DNA of 64,000 bases from an uncultured bacterium (GTDB taxonomy: Bacteria; CSSED10-310; CALFER01). Where the stretch lies: contig CALFER010000102.1 of the NCBI GenBank assembly GCA_937951895.1, positions 62,001-126,000 of the forward strand, read 5' to 3'. The notes beneath the pieces are model-generated. The model was not told the origin of the DNA. It did no database searches and worked only from the letters and a program-made list of their open reading frames with translations. Below, one piece after another: positions 24,933 to 33,245 of this stretch. Every line of letters begins with the position of its first letter. Positions within the stretch are counted from its first letter, which is position 1. A program made the translations under genes and the position numbers.

Positions 24933-25852
24933 GGGGTCACCTCGACCCTCTCTCCGGTCTCGTTCACGATATGCACTTCCGGCTTCAGCAGGATGGAATG
25001 GTTCTGAAAAACAGTCCGCTGGATGGTCCGCATCAGCGCGATCATATCGGCTGCAGTCGCGTTTCCGTCATTGATCAGAAAATTGGCATGAAGGGTCGAG
25101 ACGCAGGCGCCGCCATGTCGGAGGCCTTTCAACCCGGCCCGGTCGATCAGCAGACCGGCTCCTGCTTCCTTCGGATTCCTGAACGTGCATCCCGCCGTCT
25201 TCTGGGTGAGCGGTTGGGACGAACGTCTGGTGTTCAGGCAATCGCGCATGGAGACCCTGAGCGCATGCGGATCGCCCGGCGATACCCTGAGACGCGCTCC
25301 CGTAACGATATGACCATCTTCCAAAGGTGCCGAACGATACGCCTTCGTGAAACTCGACGTCCTGAAACATTCACCGGATCGCGTTACGCCTTCGATCATC
25401 ACGATGCGATCGAGACAACTCAGTCCGTGGGCACCGGCATTGCACCAGATGGCGCCGCCGAACGAACCCGGGATGCCGATCAGCAACTCGACACCTGCAA
25501 CTGACCTCGAAACGGCGAATCGCACCAGCTTCGTGAGCGCTATGCCGGCGCCCGCGACCAACTCCTCACCATCCATCCGAACAGCGCCAAACGGCGATCC
25601 CAACCGAATCACGACGCCCCGGAACCCGGAATCGGCAAACAGGAGATTGGTGCCTTTCCCGAGAACGATCCAGGGGAGATAGGAGCGATGGAGCGATCGG
25701 AGGAGTTCGGCGAGCGCTTCGGGATCGGCGGGGAAAACCATGCAGTCGGCCGGCCCGCCGATCCGCCATGAAGTCAGGGGTGCGAGCGCTTGATTCCAGC
25801 GAACGGATCCGCGGAACCCCCGAAGCAGATCGATGTAGGGCGGGTGGGTCAT
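24929..25852 (-). CDS. murB: UDP-N-acetylenolpyruvoylglucosamine reductase
   Basis: The 307-residue FAD enzyme has the motifs LGKGTNLLFADSGF, IGIPGSFGGAIWCNAG and AGCTFRNPKEAGAGLLIDRAG. The proton-donor position, often Ser in SxFKNP, is Cys here (GCTFRNP), as in many type II MurB proteins. The C-terminal HANFLIND region and Glu of PEVHIV are present. It reduces UDP-GlcNAc-enolpyruvate to UDP-MurNAc with NADPH. Start and stop both overlap neighbours in the dcw operon. Confidence 0.96.
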   Translation of the reverse strand: MTHPPYIDLLRGFRGSVRWNQALAPLTSWRIGGPADCMVFPADPEALAELLRSLHRSYLPWIVLGKGTNLLFADSGFRGVVIRLGSPFGAVRMDGEELVAGAGIALTKLVRFAVSRSVAGVELLIGIPGSFGGAIWCNAGAHGLSCLDRIVMIEGVTRSGECFRTSSFTKAYRSAPLEDGHIVTGARLRVSPGDPHALRVSMRDCLNTRRSSQPLTQKTAGCTFRNPKEAGAGLLIDRAGLKGLRHGGACVSTLHANFLINDGNATAADMIALMRTIQRTVFQNHSILLKPEVHIVNETGERVEVTP

Positions 25853-26964
25853 GCCGGGAGCTTCCTGGCGAGGCCGGATAGGATGCCCAGCGCTGTCATG
25901 TCCGTCACGAGAGCCGAACCGCCGAAGCTGATCAGCGGCAGGGGCACGCCCGTGACCGGGAACAAGCCGGTGGCGACCATGGTGTTGACGAAGACCGGGA
26001 AGAGAACGAGTGTGGTCATGGCGAATGCGAGAAGTTTGTCGACGAATTGCTCCAGACGCAGGGAGAGCTGGATGCCCCGGATAAAAAGAAATGTAAAGCC
26101 GCCGAGAAGCGCAAGGGCACCGATGAATCCAAGCTCTTCACCGATGACCGAAAAAATGAAATCGGTATGCGCTTCGGGGAGGTAAAACATTTTTTGACGT
26201 CCCTGCCCGAGTCCCACCCCGAAGAAACCTCCGGAGCCAATGGCAATCAGCGATTGCGTGGATTGATATGCCAGCCCCTTCACATGACTGGACGGATCGA
26301 GCCATGCCGTCAAACGCTGGTAGATATAGTGAAACCGATCCAGATTCAGGGCCAGGAGGGGAAGTCCGGAGAGGCCAAGAACAAGCATCTGCCAGATGGG
26401 GATCCCTGCCACGAAAAACAGGACGGTTGCCAGCACCGTGATCAGCAGCGCTGAGCTGACCTTGGGCTGCAGAATCAACAAAAATGCGACCGATACCGTG
26501 ACAAGCGCCACCGGCAGCAGGACGCGCCGGAACGACCGGATCTCCGATCGCCTGCGCTGGAAAAAGGTGGCGAGATACACCGGCAGCAGCAATCGAATCG
26601 GTTCACCCGGTTGCATCGACACCGGCCCGAGTCTCAACCAGCGCCTCGCCCCCCCCGCCTCAACGCCGATTCCCGGAACGAGCACCAGGATGAGCAGGAT
26701 GATGTTCAGCAGCAGCGCGGGAAGAATGAAACGCTGAATCGATTCGATCGGGATCTTGGACATCAGCACCATCGTGATGATCCCGACGAACATCCACAGA
26801 GCCTGCCGGAAGAGGAAATAGTATTGATCCGAGAATTTGTCGCGCAACGCCGCCGACACGGCACTCGCGTCGTAGACCATCAACACACCGATTCCGGCCA
26901 TGATCAGAGAAACGATCAGAATGCCATGATCGCTGGTCCTGTTTGGCTCGGCGACTCGATTCAC
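25849..26964 (-). CDS. ftsW: SEDS peptidoglycan polymerase FtsW
   Basis: The 371-residue protein has about ten membrane segments and SEDS motifs: GARRWLRLGPVSMQPGE, YQSTQSLIAIGSGGFFG, EAHTDFIFSVIGEELGFIG and LPLISFGGSALV. In a dcw operon next to ftsI it is most likely FtsW, the septal glycan polymerase, rather than RodA. It starts with GTG at 26964, overlapping the murE stop, with GGAGG immediately upstream. The C-terminal cytoplasmic tail is very short. Confidence 0.94.
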   Translation of the reverse strand: MNRVAEPNRTSDHGILIVSLIMAGIGVLMVYDASAVSAALRDKFSDQYYFLFRQALWMFVGIITMVLMSKIPIESIQRFILPALLLNIILLILVLVPGIGVEAGGARRWLRLGPVSMQPGEPIRLLLPVYLATFFQRRRSEIRSFRRVLLPVALVTVSVAFLLILQPKVSSALLITVLATVLFFVAGIPIWQMLVLGLSGLPLLALNLDRFHYIYQRLTAWLDPSSHVKGLAYQSTQSLIAIGSGGFFGVGLGQGRQKMFYLPEAHTDFIFSVIGEELGFIGALALLGGFTFLFIRGIQLSLRLEQFVDKLLAFAMTTLVLFPVFVNTMVATGLFPVTGVPLPLISFGGSALVTDMTALGILSGLARKLPA

Positions 26965-28451
26965 CCTCCGAATCCTTTCCGGAGCAACGCGTTTCGCGCC
27001 TCCTCCCGATCATCGAAGTGATGCTTCATACGCCCGATGATCTGATAGTCTTCGTGTCCCTTGCCGGCAATCACGATCGCATCGTCCCGTTCGGCCATCC
27101 GGATCGCCTCGAAAATGGCCTCATGCCGATCCACCATCACCGTCGACGGAAAGCCCGACGGTATCCCGGGGAGTATCTCGGCAATGATCGATTCGGGATG
27201 CTCCGTCCTGGGATTGTCCGATGTGACGATCGCGTGGTCACAGTGCCGCACAACTGCCTCGGCCATACGCGGCCGCTTGGTCCGGTCCCGGTCGCCTCCG
27301 CATCCGAAAACGCAGATCAGCCGTCCATGCACGAGCGGCCTGAGAGAGCTCAGGATATTGTCGAGTGCGTCCGGGCTGTGTGCGTAATCGACTACCACCA
27401 GGAAAGGCTGCCCGACATCGATCCGTTCCATGCGCCCCGGAGCCGGCGTGAGGTGGATTGCTGCCGCTGCGACATCGGACGGTTCGATACCGATCGCACA
27501 GCAGGCACAGAATGCCGCACTGAAGTTCAGAATGTTATGACGACCCGGTGTCGGTAAAGATATCTCGTGAACGCCAAACCGTCCGATCACTTCGAAACAT
27601 GAATCCGTGGCGGTCATTTCGATGATCCGTACCCGCAGATCGGCATCCGGATGAAACCCGTATGAGATCGCATGACATCCATCCGGCACGAACCTGCGAA
27701 CCGAATCGAACACAGGATCGTCACGGTTGATGACGGCGACTTTTGGAGAGGCGGGATTCTGCGGAATGAGTGATTGGAACAGGCGTCCTTTGGCGGCGAG
27801 ATACCGGTCGAGAGTGCCGTGGAAGTCGAGATGATCCTGCGTGAGATTCGTGAAGATACCGACGTCGAACTCGATATCGGTCACGCGCTGGAGCGTGAGC
27901 GAATGAGACGATACTTCCATGGCGACGACCTGGACACCCGCATGCCGCATCTCGGATAGAATCTTGTGCAGCTGCGGAGCTTCCGGTGTCGTCGCGTCCG
28001 TCATCTCCTCACGTCCGGCGAATCGCGCTCCGACGGTTCCGATCACCCCTCCGCCGATGCCATTGTGTCTGAGTATCCCCTCAATCAGATAGGTCGTGGT
28101 CGTCTTGCCGTTCGTGCCGGTCACGCCGATCATCTTCATCTCTCGTGACGGAAACCCGTAATGACGCGCAGAGATGGTCGACAGAACGCGTCGGGAATCC
28201 TGTGCCCGAATGACGGGAATCGGAACGTCAGGCGGGAGGGTATGCGTCGCATCCACAAGCAGCGCCGCTGCCCCGGAGTCGATTGCATGCGAGATGTACT
28301 GATGCCCGTCTGTCACGTTGCCGGACAATGCGGCGAAGAGATATCCGGCGCGGATGCTGCGCGAATCGGTGCTGATTCCGAAGATTTCGGGATCGATGGA
28401 TCCGATTGACTGCACATCGGGAAGACCCTGTATCAGGGTGCTCAGGATCAT
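26961..28451 (-). CDS. murE: UDP-MurNAc-tripeptide synthetase (meso-DAP type)
   Basis: The 496-residue Mur ligase has the ATP loop GVTGTNGKTTTTYLIEG, the central HxxN region NLTQDHLDFHGT, VVDYAHSPDALDNIL and GCGGDRDRTKRP. The substrate motif DNPRTE (in VTSDNPRTEHPE) matches the DNPR signature of enzymes that add meso-diaminopimelate, so the peptidoglycan is probably of DAP type as in Gram-negative bacteria. Its ATG overlaps the ftsI stop. The next ligase, murF, does not follow as it does in Escherichia coli. Confidence 0.96.
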   Translation of the reverse strand: MILSTLIQGLPDVQSIGSIDPEIFGISTDSRSIRAGYLFAALSGNVTDGHQYISHAIDSGAAALLVDATHTLPPDVPIPVIRAQDSRRVLSTISARHYGFPSREMKMIGVTGTNGKTTTTYLIEGILRHNGIGGGVIGTVGARFAGREEMTDATTPEAPQLHKILSEMRHAGVQVVAMEVSSHSLTLQRVTDIEFDVGIFTNLTQDHLDFHGTLDRYLAAKGRLFQSLIPQNPASPKVAVINRDDPVFDSVRRFVPDGCHAISYGFHPDADLRVRIIEMTATDSCFEVIGRFGVHEISLPTPGRHNILNFSAAFCACCAIGIEPSDVAAAAIHLTPAPGRMERIDVGQPFLVVVDYAHSPDALDNILSSLRPLVHGRLICVFGCGGDRDRTKRPRMAEAVVRHCDHAIVTSDNPRTEHPESIIAEILPGIPSGFPSTVMVDRHEAIFEAIRMAERDDAIVIAGKGHEDYQIIGRMKHHFDDREEARNALLRKGFGG

Positions 28452-30100
28452 ACGGCGACTCCTTTGTCTGAGGGGATTCCGAGATAAATCAGGGATCGAT
28501 CCACGATCTCCTTGAATACAGGCGCTGCGACTTGACTCGCCCAGATCCCATGCTTCGGATTATCGATGATGATGCACAGGGCGATTTGCGGATTGTCGGC
28601 CGGAGCGAACCCTGCAAAGAGACACGTGATGGCGCCTTCCTGATACCCTCCGCGGGCGGGATCATAACGGCGGGACGTCCCGGTTTTGCCTCCGGCGGTG
28701 TAATACACAGGGTCGGCCAGATGACCCGTACCCCGACTGACGACTTCATGGAGCAGTGACCGGAGCGTTCCGGCGGCGTTCTCTTCGATGATGCGTTCAG
28801 ATGCCGGCCGCGGCTCGTTTAACACAAGACGCGGCGAGATGCGGTATCCACCGTTGGCGAAAATGCCATACGCCGTCGCCATCTGAAGAGCCGTCGTCGA
28901 CACTCCGTATCCGATCGAAAGCGATGCGGTGGCTGTCTGAGACCACTTCGGCCCGCCCCGGATGAAGCCGCTTTGCGTCCCGGGAATGTCGACCGGTACA
29001 TCCTGACCGAACCCGAGCTGCCGCGCAAACTCGCTCAGCTGCAAACCACCCACCCGGTGAGCGATGTGGATGGTCCCGACATTCGATGAAAAAACAAGCA
29101 CATCCCGGACCGGAAGAATCGAAAATTTCTTCCAGTCTTCAAAGTGCGCGTTCCCGATCCACAGCGATCCCCCCTGGCAGTCGATCGTATCTTCCGGGGA
29201 TACGAGGCGGTTGGCGAGAGCGATCGCGAAGGTGATGGCCTTGAATGTCGATCCCGGTTCGACCAGATCCATCACGCAGTGATTCCGCCGTTGTTCCACC
29301 GAAGTCGATTCGAAGGTGTTCGGCTCGTAACTCGGCTCGCTCGCCATCGCCAGTATATCGCCGGACTTCGGATTCAGGATGACTGCTGCGCCCCACGAAG
29401 CCTGCTCGGATTCGACCGCTCTGCGCAATGCCTCGGCGGCGAAATGCTGAAGAGCCAGATCGATCGTGATCTGCACATCGGAACCCTGTTCGGAATCGTG
29501 GAGAATCAATGCGGAACCCTGATAGGGGCGTGCGAACGCATCGTGGGCGATCAGTTCCATGCCGGGTGTGCCCTTCAGACTCCGGTCGTGAGTGCGCTCG
29601 ATACCTTCGATCCCCTCACCATCGATCGTCGTGATCCCGATCAGGCCGGCCGTGTCCGGACCTGCCGGATAGAACCGCTGGCTCTCCTTCCTGAAGAACA
29701 CGCCGTGAAGCTTCAGACGATGCAGGGCTTCGGATTGAGAGGGCGTGATGTTCCGGGCCAGCCAGCAGAACCGGCGGTTTTTCTGCGCCAGCGGCTTCGC
29801 AAAAGTTTCAACGGGAATGCTCAGAATTTCACTGAGCTGTTGGCTGACCTCGTCCGGATTTCGCACGATTTTGGGATCCGCATAGACCGAATCGGAAGCG
29901 AGGCTGACGGCCAGTATCCGGCCTTCCCGATCCAGGATGCTTCCTCTCCGAGGTTGCCGATTGACCAGCCGGAAATGCTCATTGAAGGCTGCTCGGGCGT
30001 ATACGGCGCCCTGGAGCAGTTGGAGATGCACGAGGCGCACACAGATTCCAGCCATCAGGAGCCCGCCGAGCACCAGAATCAGACGGATCCGGCGATTCAC
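28448..30100 (-). CDS. ftsI: Division-specific penicillin-binding protein (FtsI/PBP3 class B)
   Basis: The 550-residue protein has a signal-anchor (LILVLGGLLMAGICVRLVHL), the PBP dimer domain (about 55-220), and a transpeptidase domain with catalytic SxxK in EPGSTFKAITFA, SxN in VFSSNVGTIH and KTG in GGKTGTSRRY. It cross-links septal peptidoglycan with FtsW. The GTG start at 30100 overlaps the ftsL stop. There is no C-terminal PASTA domain. Position after ftsL supports FtsI rather than an elongation PBP2. Confidence 0.95.
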   Translation of the reverse strand: MNRRIRLILVLGGLLMAGICVRLVHLQLLQGAVYARAAFNEHFRLVNRQPRRGSILDREGRILAVSLASDSVYADPKIVRNPDEVSQQLSEILSIPVETFAKPLAQKNRRFCWLARNITPSQSEALHRLKLHGVFFRKESQRFYPAGPDTAGLIGITTIDGEGIEGIERTHDRSLKGTPGMELIAHDAFARPYQGSALILHDSEQGSDVQITIDLALQHFAAEALRRAVESEQASWGAAVILNPKSGDILAMASEPSYEPNTFESTSVEQRRNHCVMDLVEPGSTFKAITFAIALANRLVSPEDTIDCQGGSLWIGNAHFEDWKKFSILPVRDVLVFSSNVGTIHIAHRVGGLQLSEFARQLGFGQDVPVDIPGTQSGFIRGGPKWSQTATASLSIGYGVSTTALQMATAYGIFANGGYRISPRLVLNEPRPASERIIEENAAGTLRSLLHEVVSRGTGHLADPVYYTAGGKTGTSRRYDPARGGYQEGAITCLFAGFAPADNPQIALCIIIDNPKHGIWASQVAAPVFKEIVDRSLIYLGIPSDKGVAV

Positions 30101-30384
30101 TTCGGCTGCTCCTTCGCCACGATCTCGACGGTCCCCGGATCAATCAGTTCCATTCCGGTCTGCCGAGCGAAACGGCGGGACTTGTCCAGATCATACAGAG
30201 CGGCAATTTCGCACTTCAGCCGCAGGTTCCGCTCCAGAAGCACATCCTGCTGGCTCTTCAATCGGTGGATCTCGTAGCCGAGTTGGGTTTTTGTCACTGA
30301 GATCCAGACCAATCCCAGCGCGGTCAGCCAGATTCCGGTGATGAGAAGGGCCCAGAGTATGTCGATCAGGATTCTAGGACGCAT
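30097..30384 (-). CDS. ftsL: FtsL-like small bitopic division protein
   Basis: The 95-residue protein has one membrane segment (DILWALLITGIWLTALGLVWIS), then a predicted coiled coil (GYEIHRLKSQQDVLLERNLR) and a short periplasmic end. Length, topology and position between rsmH and ftsI identify it as FtsL, a family too divergent for confident pairwise similarity. The start at 30384 is chosen because TGGAGG lies 6 nt upstream; it overlaps rsmH by 11 nt. An upstream codon at 30408 would increase the overlap. Confidence 0.82.
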   Translation of the reverse strand: MRPRILIDILWALLITGIWLTALGLVWISVTKTQLGYEIHRLKSQQDVLLERNLRLKCEIAALYDLDKSRRFARQTGMELIDPGTVEIVAKEQPK

Positions 30385-31318
30385 CGACAGCCTCCAGTTT
30401 CTGGGCAATCCGGAGCTTTGCCGAACGGGCGCGCGGATTGTTCAGAACCTCATCATCCGCTGGAACAATCGGTTTCCGAGTCAACACTCGAATCAACGCA
30501 CATGGATTGCACCGGCAGACCGGAAAATCCGGCGGACATTGACAGCGTCCCGCAAAGCGGGCAAATCGGGTCTTGACGATGCGGTCTTCGAGCGAATGGA
30601 AAGAGATCACTGCGATGCGACCGGCAGGAGTGAGTCGATGGATGGCCCAATCGAGACTCCGTTCGAGAAGTTCGAGTTCGTGATTGATTGCAATGCGCAG
30701 TGCTTGAAAGGTGCGTGTCGCCGGATGGATTCTCGGATCCCTGGATCGCACGGCCGATCGGATGATGTCACCGAGTTGCGCACCCGAGGTGATCGGGCCG
30801 GTCTCTCGTGCATCGATGATCGCGCGAGCGATCCGTCTGCTCCGCGGTTCTTCGCCATAGCGGAAGATGACATCGGCGAGTTCCTGCAAGCCGGCCCGGT
30901 GAATGAATTCCCTCGCCGTCAATTCGCTTGAGGTCGGATCGAAACGCATGTCAAGAGACAGATGATCGCTGAAGGAAAAACCCCTTCCGGTGGCGTCGAG
31001 CTGGAAGGATGATAATCCGAGATCCATGAGAATGCCGATGAGAGGCCGATGACCGATGGCCGCATCGAGGACGGGAGCATCGCCAAAACTTGCGTGAATC
31101 GCGCGGAAACGTTCTCCATGAGCCTCGAAGCGCATACGGCAACGATCAATTGCTGCAGGATCACGATCGACCCCGATTATCGACACGGAAGGAGGTGTCG
31201 CATCAAGCAATGCGGCACTGTGACCGCCTCCTCCCAGAGTGCAATCAAGAATCACTCCGCCGGTCGCCCCAGACAGCGCATCCGTGATTTCACGCTCGAG
31301 TACCGGCTGGTGAACCAT
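30374..31318 (-). CDS. rsmH: 16S rRNA m4C1402 methyltransferase
   Basis: The 314-residue protein has RsmH (MraW) motifs: HQPVLEREITDAL at the N-terminus, the SAM loop LDCTLGGGGHSAALL, MDLGLSSFQLD, RPxxRTFQALRIAINHELE (here HPATRTFQALRIAINHELE), and the SFHSLEDRIVK segment. It methylates N4 of C1402 in the ribosomal P site. GGGAGG lies 7 nt before the ATG at 31318, which is preferred to the upstream in-frame codon. It is the second gene of the dcw operon, 27 nt after mraZ. Confidence 0.97.
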   Translation of the reverse strand: MVHQPVLEREITDALSGATGGVILDCTLGGGGHSAALLDATPPSVSIIGVDRDPAAIDRCRMRFEAHGERFRAIHASFGDAPVLDAAIGHRPLIGILMDLGLSSFQLDATGRGFSFSDHLSLDMRFDPTSSELTAREFIHRAGLQELADVIFRYGEEPRSRRIARAIIDARETGPITSGAQLGDIIRSAVRSRDPRIHPATRTFQALRIAINHELELLERSLDWAIHRLTPAGRIAVISFHSLEDRIVKTRFARFAGRCQCPPDFPVCRCNPCALIRVLTRKPIVPADDEVLNNPRARSAKLRIAQKLEAVDAS

Positions 31319-31345
31319 CCCAAATCCTCCCATTCCAGGTGAGGA

Positions 31346-31786
31346 TCATTCTGATTTGGGCGAAAGCGAGTTCGCCATGTCTTCGAGTTTTGGAGCTTTT
31401 TCGAGAACGGACTGCCACCGGTCTCTCGACCAGATCTCGATTCTGTTGATGGCGCCGACAATCATGACGTCCGATTCGATCCCGGCGTAGCGTTTCGCGT
31501 CGCGAGACAGCGATACGCGACCTTCGGTGTCGATCTTCATCTCTTCGGTACTCATCCCCCAGAAACGATGCAATGAGCGGGTTCGTTCATCGAATGGCGA
31601 TAATCGCTCCATGTGCCGTACCAGTTCGTCCCATTCATCCGCGGGGTAGATCTGAAGACAGGAATCGATCTTCAGGACGGTCACGATTGCCTCGGAGCCC
31701 TCTCCGAGACGCTCACGCATCCGCTTGGGAATGCTGACACGCCCTTTCGAGTCGATCTGCTTTTCGAAGATTCCCGTCAATGACAT
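31346..31786 (-). CDS. mraZ: Transcriptional regulator MraZ
   Basis: The 146-residue protein contains two AbrB-like half-domains: KQIDSKGRVSIPKRMRERLG in the first and DTEGRVSLSRDAKRYAG in the second, each with the DxxGR motif that contacts DNA. The start at 31786 is chosen because family members begin just before the GxFEKxIDSKGR motif. MraZ binds repeats in its own promoter and modulates the division cluster; a matching repeat array lies 64-98 nt upstream. It is the first gene of the dcw operon. Confidence 0.95.
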   Translation of the reverse strand: MSLTGIFEKQIDSKGRVSIPKRMRERLGEGSEAIVTVLKIDSCLQIYPADEWDELVRHMERLSPFDERTRSLHRFWGMSTEEMKIDTEGRVSLSRDAKRYAGIESDVMIVGAINRIEIWSRDRWQSVLEKAPKLEDMANSLSPKSE

Positions 31787-31849
31787 CGTGCGGCCCCGCT
31801 CCACCTCACGTGATTCCCGGGTTTCCTTTTCCGTCGAACCGAGAGAACT

Positions 31850-31884
31850 TGGGAAAATCCGGGAAAAATTGGGATTAATTGGGA
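31850..31884. promoter_or_regulatory. MraZ box: four GGGA repeats with 10-bp spacing
   Basis: On the plus strand GGGA occurs at 31851, 31861, 31871 and 31881, exactly one helical turn apart. It is preceded by T in three of the four (TGGGA at 31850, 31870, 31880; CGGGA at 31860). This matches the TGGGN-N5 direct-repeat array bound by MraZ. The array overlaps the predicted -10 and transcription start of mraZ, so repression would act by blocking polymerase. Confidence 0.85.
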
Positions 31885-31912
31885 TTATCCGTGGTGCGGG
31901 ATGGGAAGTCAA
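31884..31912 (-). promoter_or_regulatory. Sigma-70-type promoter of the dcw operon
   Basis: On the minus strand TTGACT (31912-31907) and GATAAT (31889-31884) are separated by 17 nt. The start point would be near 31877, inside the MraZ box, giving a leader of about 90 nt. Confidence 0.75.
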
Positions 31913-31984
31913 GGAAATATTAATCTGGAACTGATCGATCGCCGCTCCTCGGAATCATCCGGGCACGGTGTTCTGCTGATTGAT

Positions 31985-32013
31985 TTGCGAGATAATTTTC
32001 ATTTCGGTATAAA
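31985..32013 (+). promoter_or_regulatory. Sigma-70-type promoter of the PilZ gene
   Basis: TTGCGA at 31985-31990 and TATAAA at 32008-32013 are separated by 17 nt. The ATG at 32036 lies about 16 nt after the predicted start point. Confidence 0.55.
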
Positions 32014-32035
32014 TAGAATCAGTGGAGACATCACT

Positions 32036-32356
32036 ATGGCGGAACCCGGGCAATTCACACAGAGACGGCGGCATCCCAGGAAGCAGATTCGCACCAATGT
32101 GTCCTATCACTATGCCAACAAACTGATGAACTGCGTTCAGGTGGGATCCGGATACACCGTCAATCTGTCCATGAGCGGCGCGCTGGTTCGGATCGAGATC
32201 TACATTCCGCCGCAGGCGATTGTACAGTTGCAGATCGAGATGAAGAGTGGCGGAAAGATATCTGCGGATTCGAAGGTGATCCACTGTCATCGAGTCGGGT
32301 ACAATCAGTATGAAATCGGTGTGAGTTTCGTCAAGGTTCGGAAAGACCCGACCTGA
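32036..32356 (+). CDS. PilZ-domain protein (c-di-GMP receptor)
   Basis: The 106-residue protein is a single PilZ domain. Both c-di-GMP contact motifs are present: RxxxR in RRRHPRKQIR and (D/N)xSxxG in NLSMSG. The C-terminal strands (IHCHRVGYNQYEIGVSFV) complete the barrel. The start at 32036 has GGAG 8 nt upstream and follows a good promoter. There is no attached effector domain, so it probably works as an adaptor. No GGDEF or EAL protein is in the window. Confidence 0.88.
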   Translation: MAEPGQFTQRRRHPRKQIRTNVSYHYANKLMNCVQVGSGYTVNLSMSGALVRIEIYIPPQAIVQLQIEMKSGGKISADSKVIHCHRVGYNQYEIGVSFVKVRKDPT

Positions 32357-32501
32357 TCCGGTTCACCGAATCCGGAACGATCTGAGCGGCCGTTTACGGA
32401 CCGGTCCTGGCTGTTTCCGCGGTTTCATGCGCCGATGCGGAACGCATCTGCCCGGGATCTTCATTTGAGACTTTTTCTGCAAGCTGATACGTTTCAGTTT
32501 C

Positions 32502-33230
32502 ATGAGCAGTATCGTGTCGAAAGGCGTATCCGTTTTTTTCCCTGTCCACAACGAGGTTGACACCATCGAGGGTCTGGTTCGATCGGCCGCTGCGTTACTG
32601 CCTCGATGCACGCCGTCGCCCGAATTGATTGTCGTGGACGATGGCAGTACGGACGGCAGTTCGCACCTTCTGGATCATCTGGCCACGGAGATCCCCTTCA
32701 TGCGGGTGATTCATCACGAGGTCAATCGGGGCTACGGAGCGGCGCTCAAGAGCGGGTTTCGTGCCGCAACCCGTGACCTCGTGTTCTACACCGATGGCGA
32801 TGGCCAATTCGATTTCAACGAAATTCAGGAGGTCCTGAGGTGGGCGGATGAGTATCCGGTCATTTCGTGTTATCGCACCCGGCGCCAGGATCCCATCCAT
32901 CGGCTGATCAACGCACGGCTCTACGAGTGGGCGATCTGGCTGATTCTCGGCTTGAACATCCGGGATCCCGATTGTGCATTCAAGCTGTATGACCGGGCGT
33001 TGGTCGATCGCATGAGTCTGACTTCGGATGGAGCGTTGATCGATGTTGAGATGTTGCTGCAGGCACACAGGGCGGGCTGTCGGATCAAACAGATTGGAGT
33101 CTCCCATTTCGCCCGGGTTGCGGGGCGATCCAGCGGAGCGAATCTGCGTGTCATCATGAAGGCGTTTTGGGAGTTGTTCGGAGTCTGGCATCGTTACGGC
33201 GGGCGGTTCAGGGGAAGACCGGTGCGTTGA
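32502..33230 (+). CDS. Family 2 glycosyltransferase, dolichol-phosphate-mannose-synthase-like
   Basis: The 242-residue GT-A enzyme has FFPVHNEVDTIEGLV, VVDDGSTDGS, the metal-binding DxD in YTDGDGQFD, and DPDCAFKLYDR. This arrangement is typical of enzymes that load a sugar on a polyprenyl phosphate or extend a glycolipid. There is no C-terminal membrane segment. It is followed 15 nt later by the NSS transporter. The 145 nt before it hold only a small inverted repeat at 32434-32448 (GATGCG-GAA-CGCATC) without a T-run. The sugar specificity is unknown. Confidence 0.88.
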   Translation: MSSIVSKGVSVFFPVHNEVDTIEGLVRSAAALLPRCTPSPELIVVDDGSTDGSSHLLDHLATEIPFMRVIHHEVNRGYGAALKSGFRAATRDLVFYTDGDGQFDFNEIQEVLRWADEYPVISCYRTRRQDPIHRLINARLYEWAIWLILGLNIRDPDCAFKLYDRALVDRMSLTSDGALIDVEMLLQAHRAGCRIKQIGVSHFARVAGRSSGANLRVIMKAFWELFGVWHRYGGRFRGRPVR

Positions 33231-33245
33231 ACAGGAGGAACAGGG

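Noticed and set aside
29144..30277. A 377-codon plus-strand frame opposite ftsI
   Set aside because: Antisense shadow of a complete penicillin-binding protein; composition rich in Arg/Gly without any motif.
32434..32448. Inverted repeat GATGCG-GAA-CGCATC between the PilZ and GT2 genes, considered as a terminator
   Set aside because: No T-run follows on either strand and the stem is only 6 bp.
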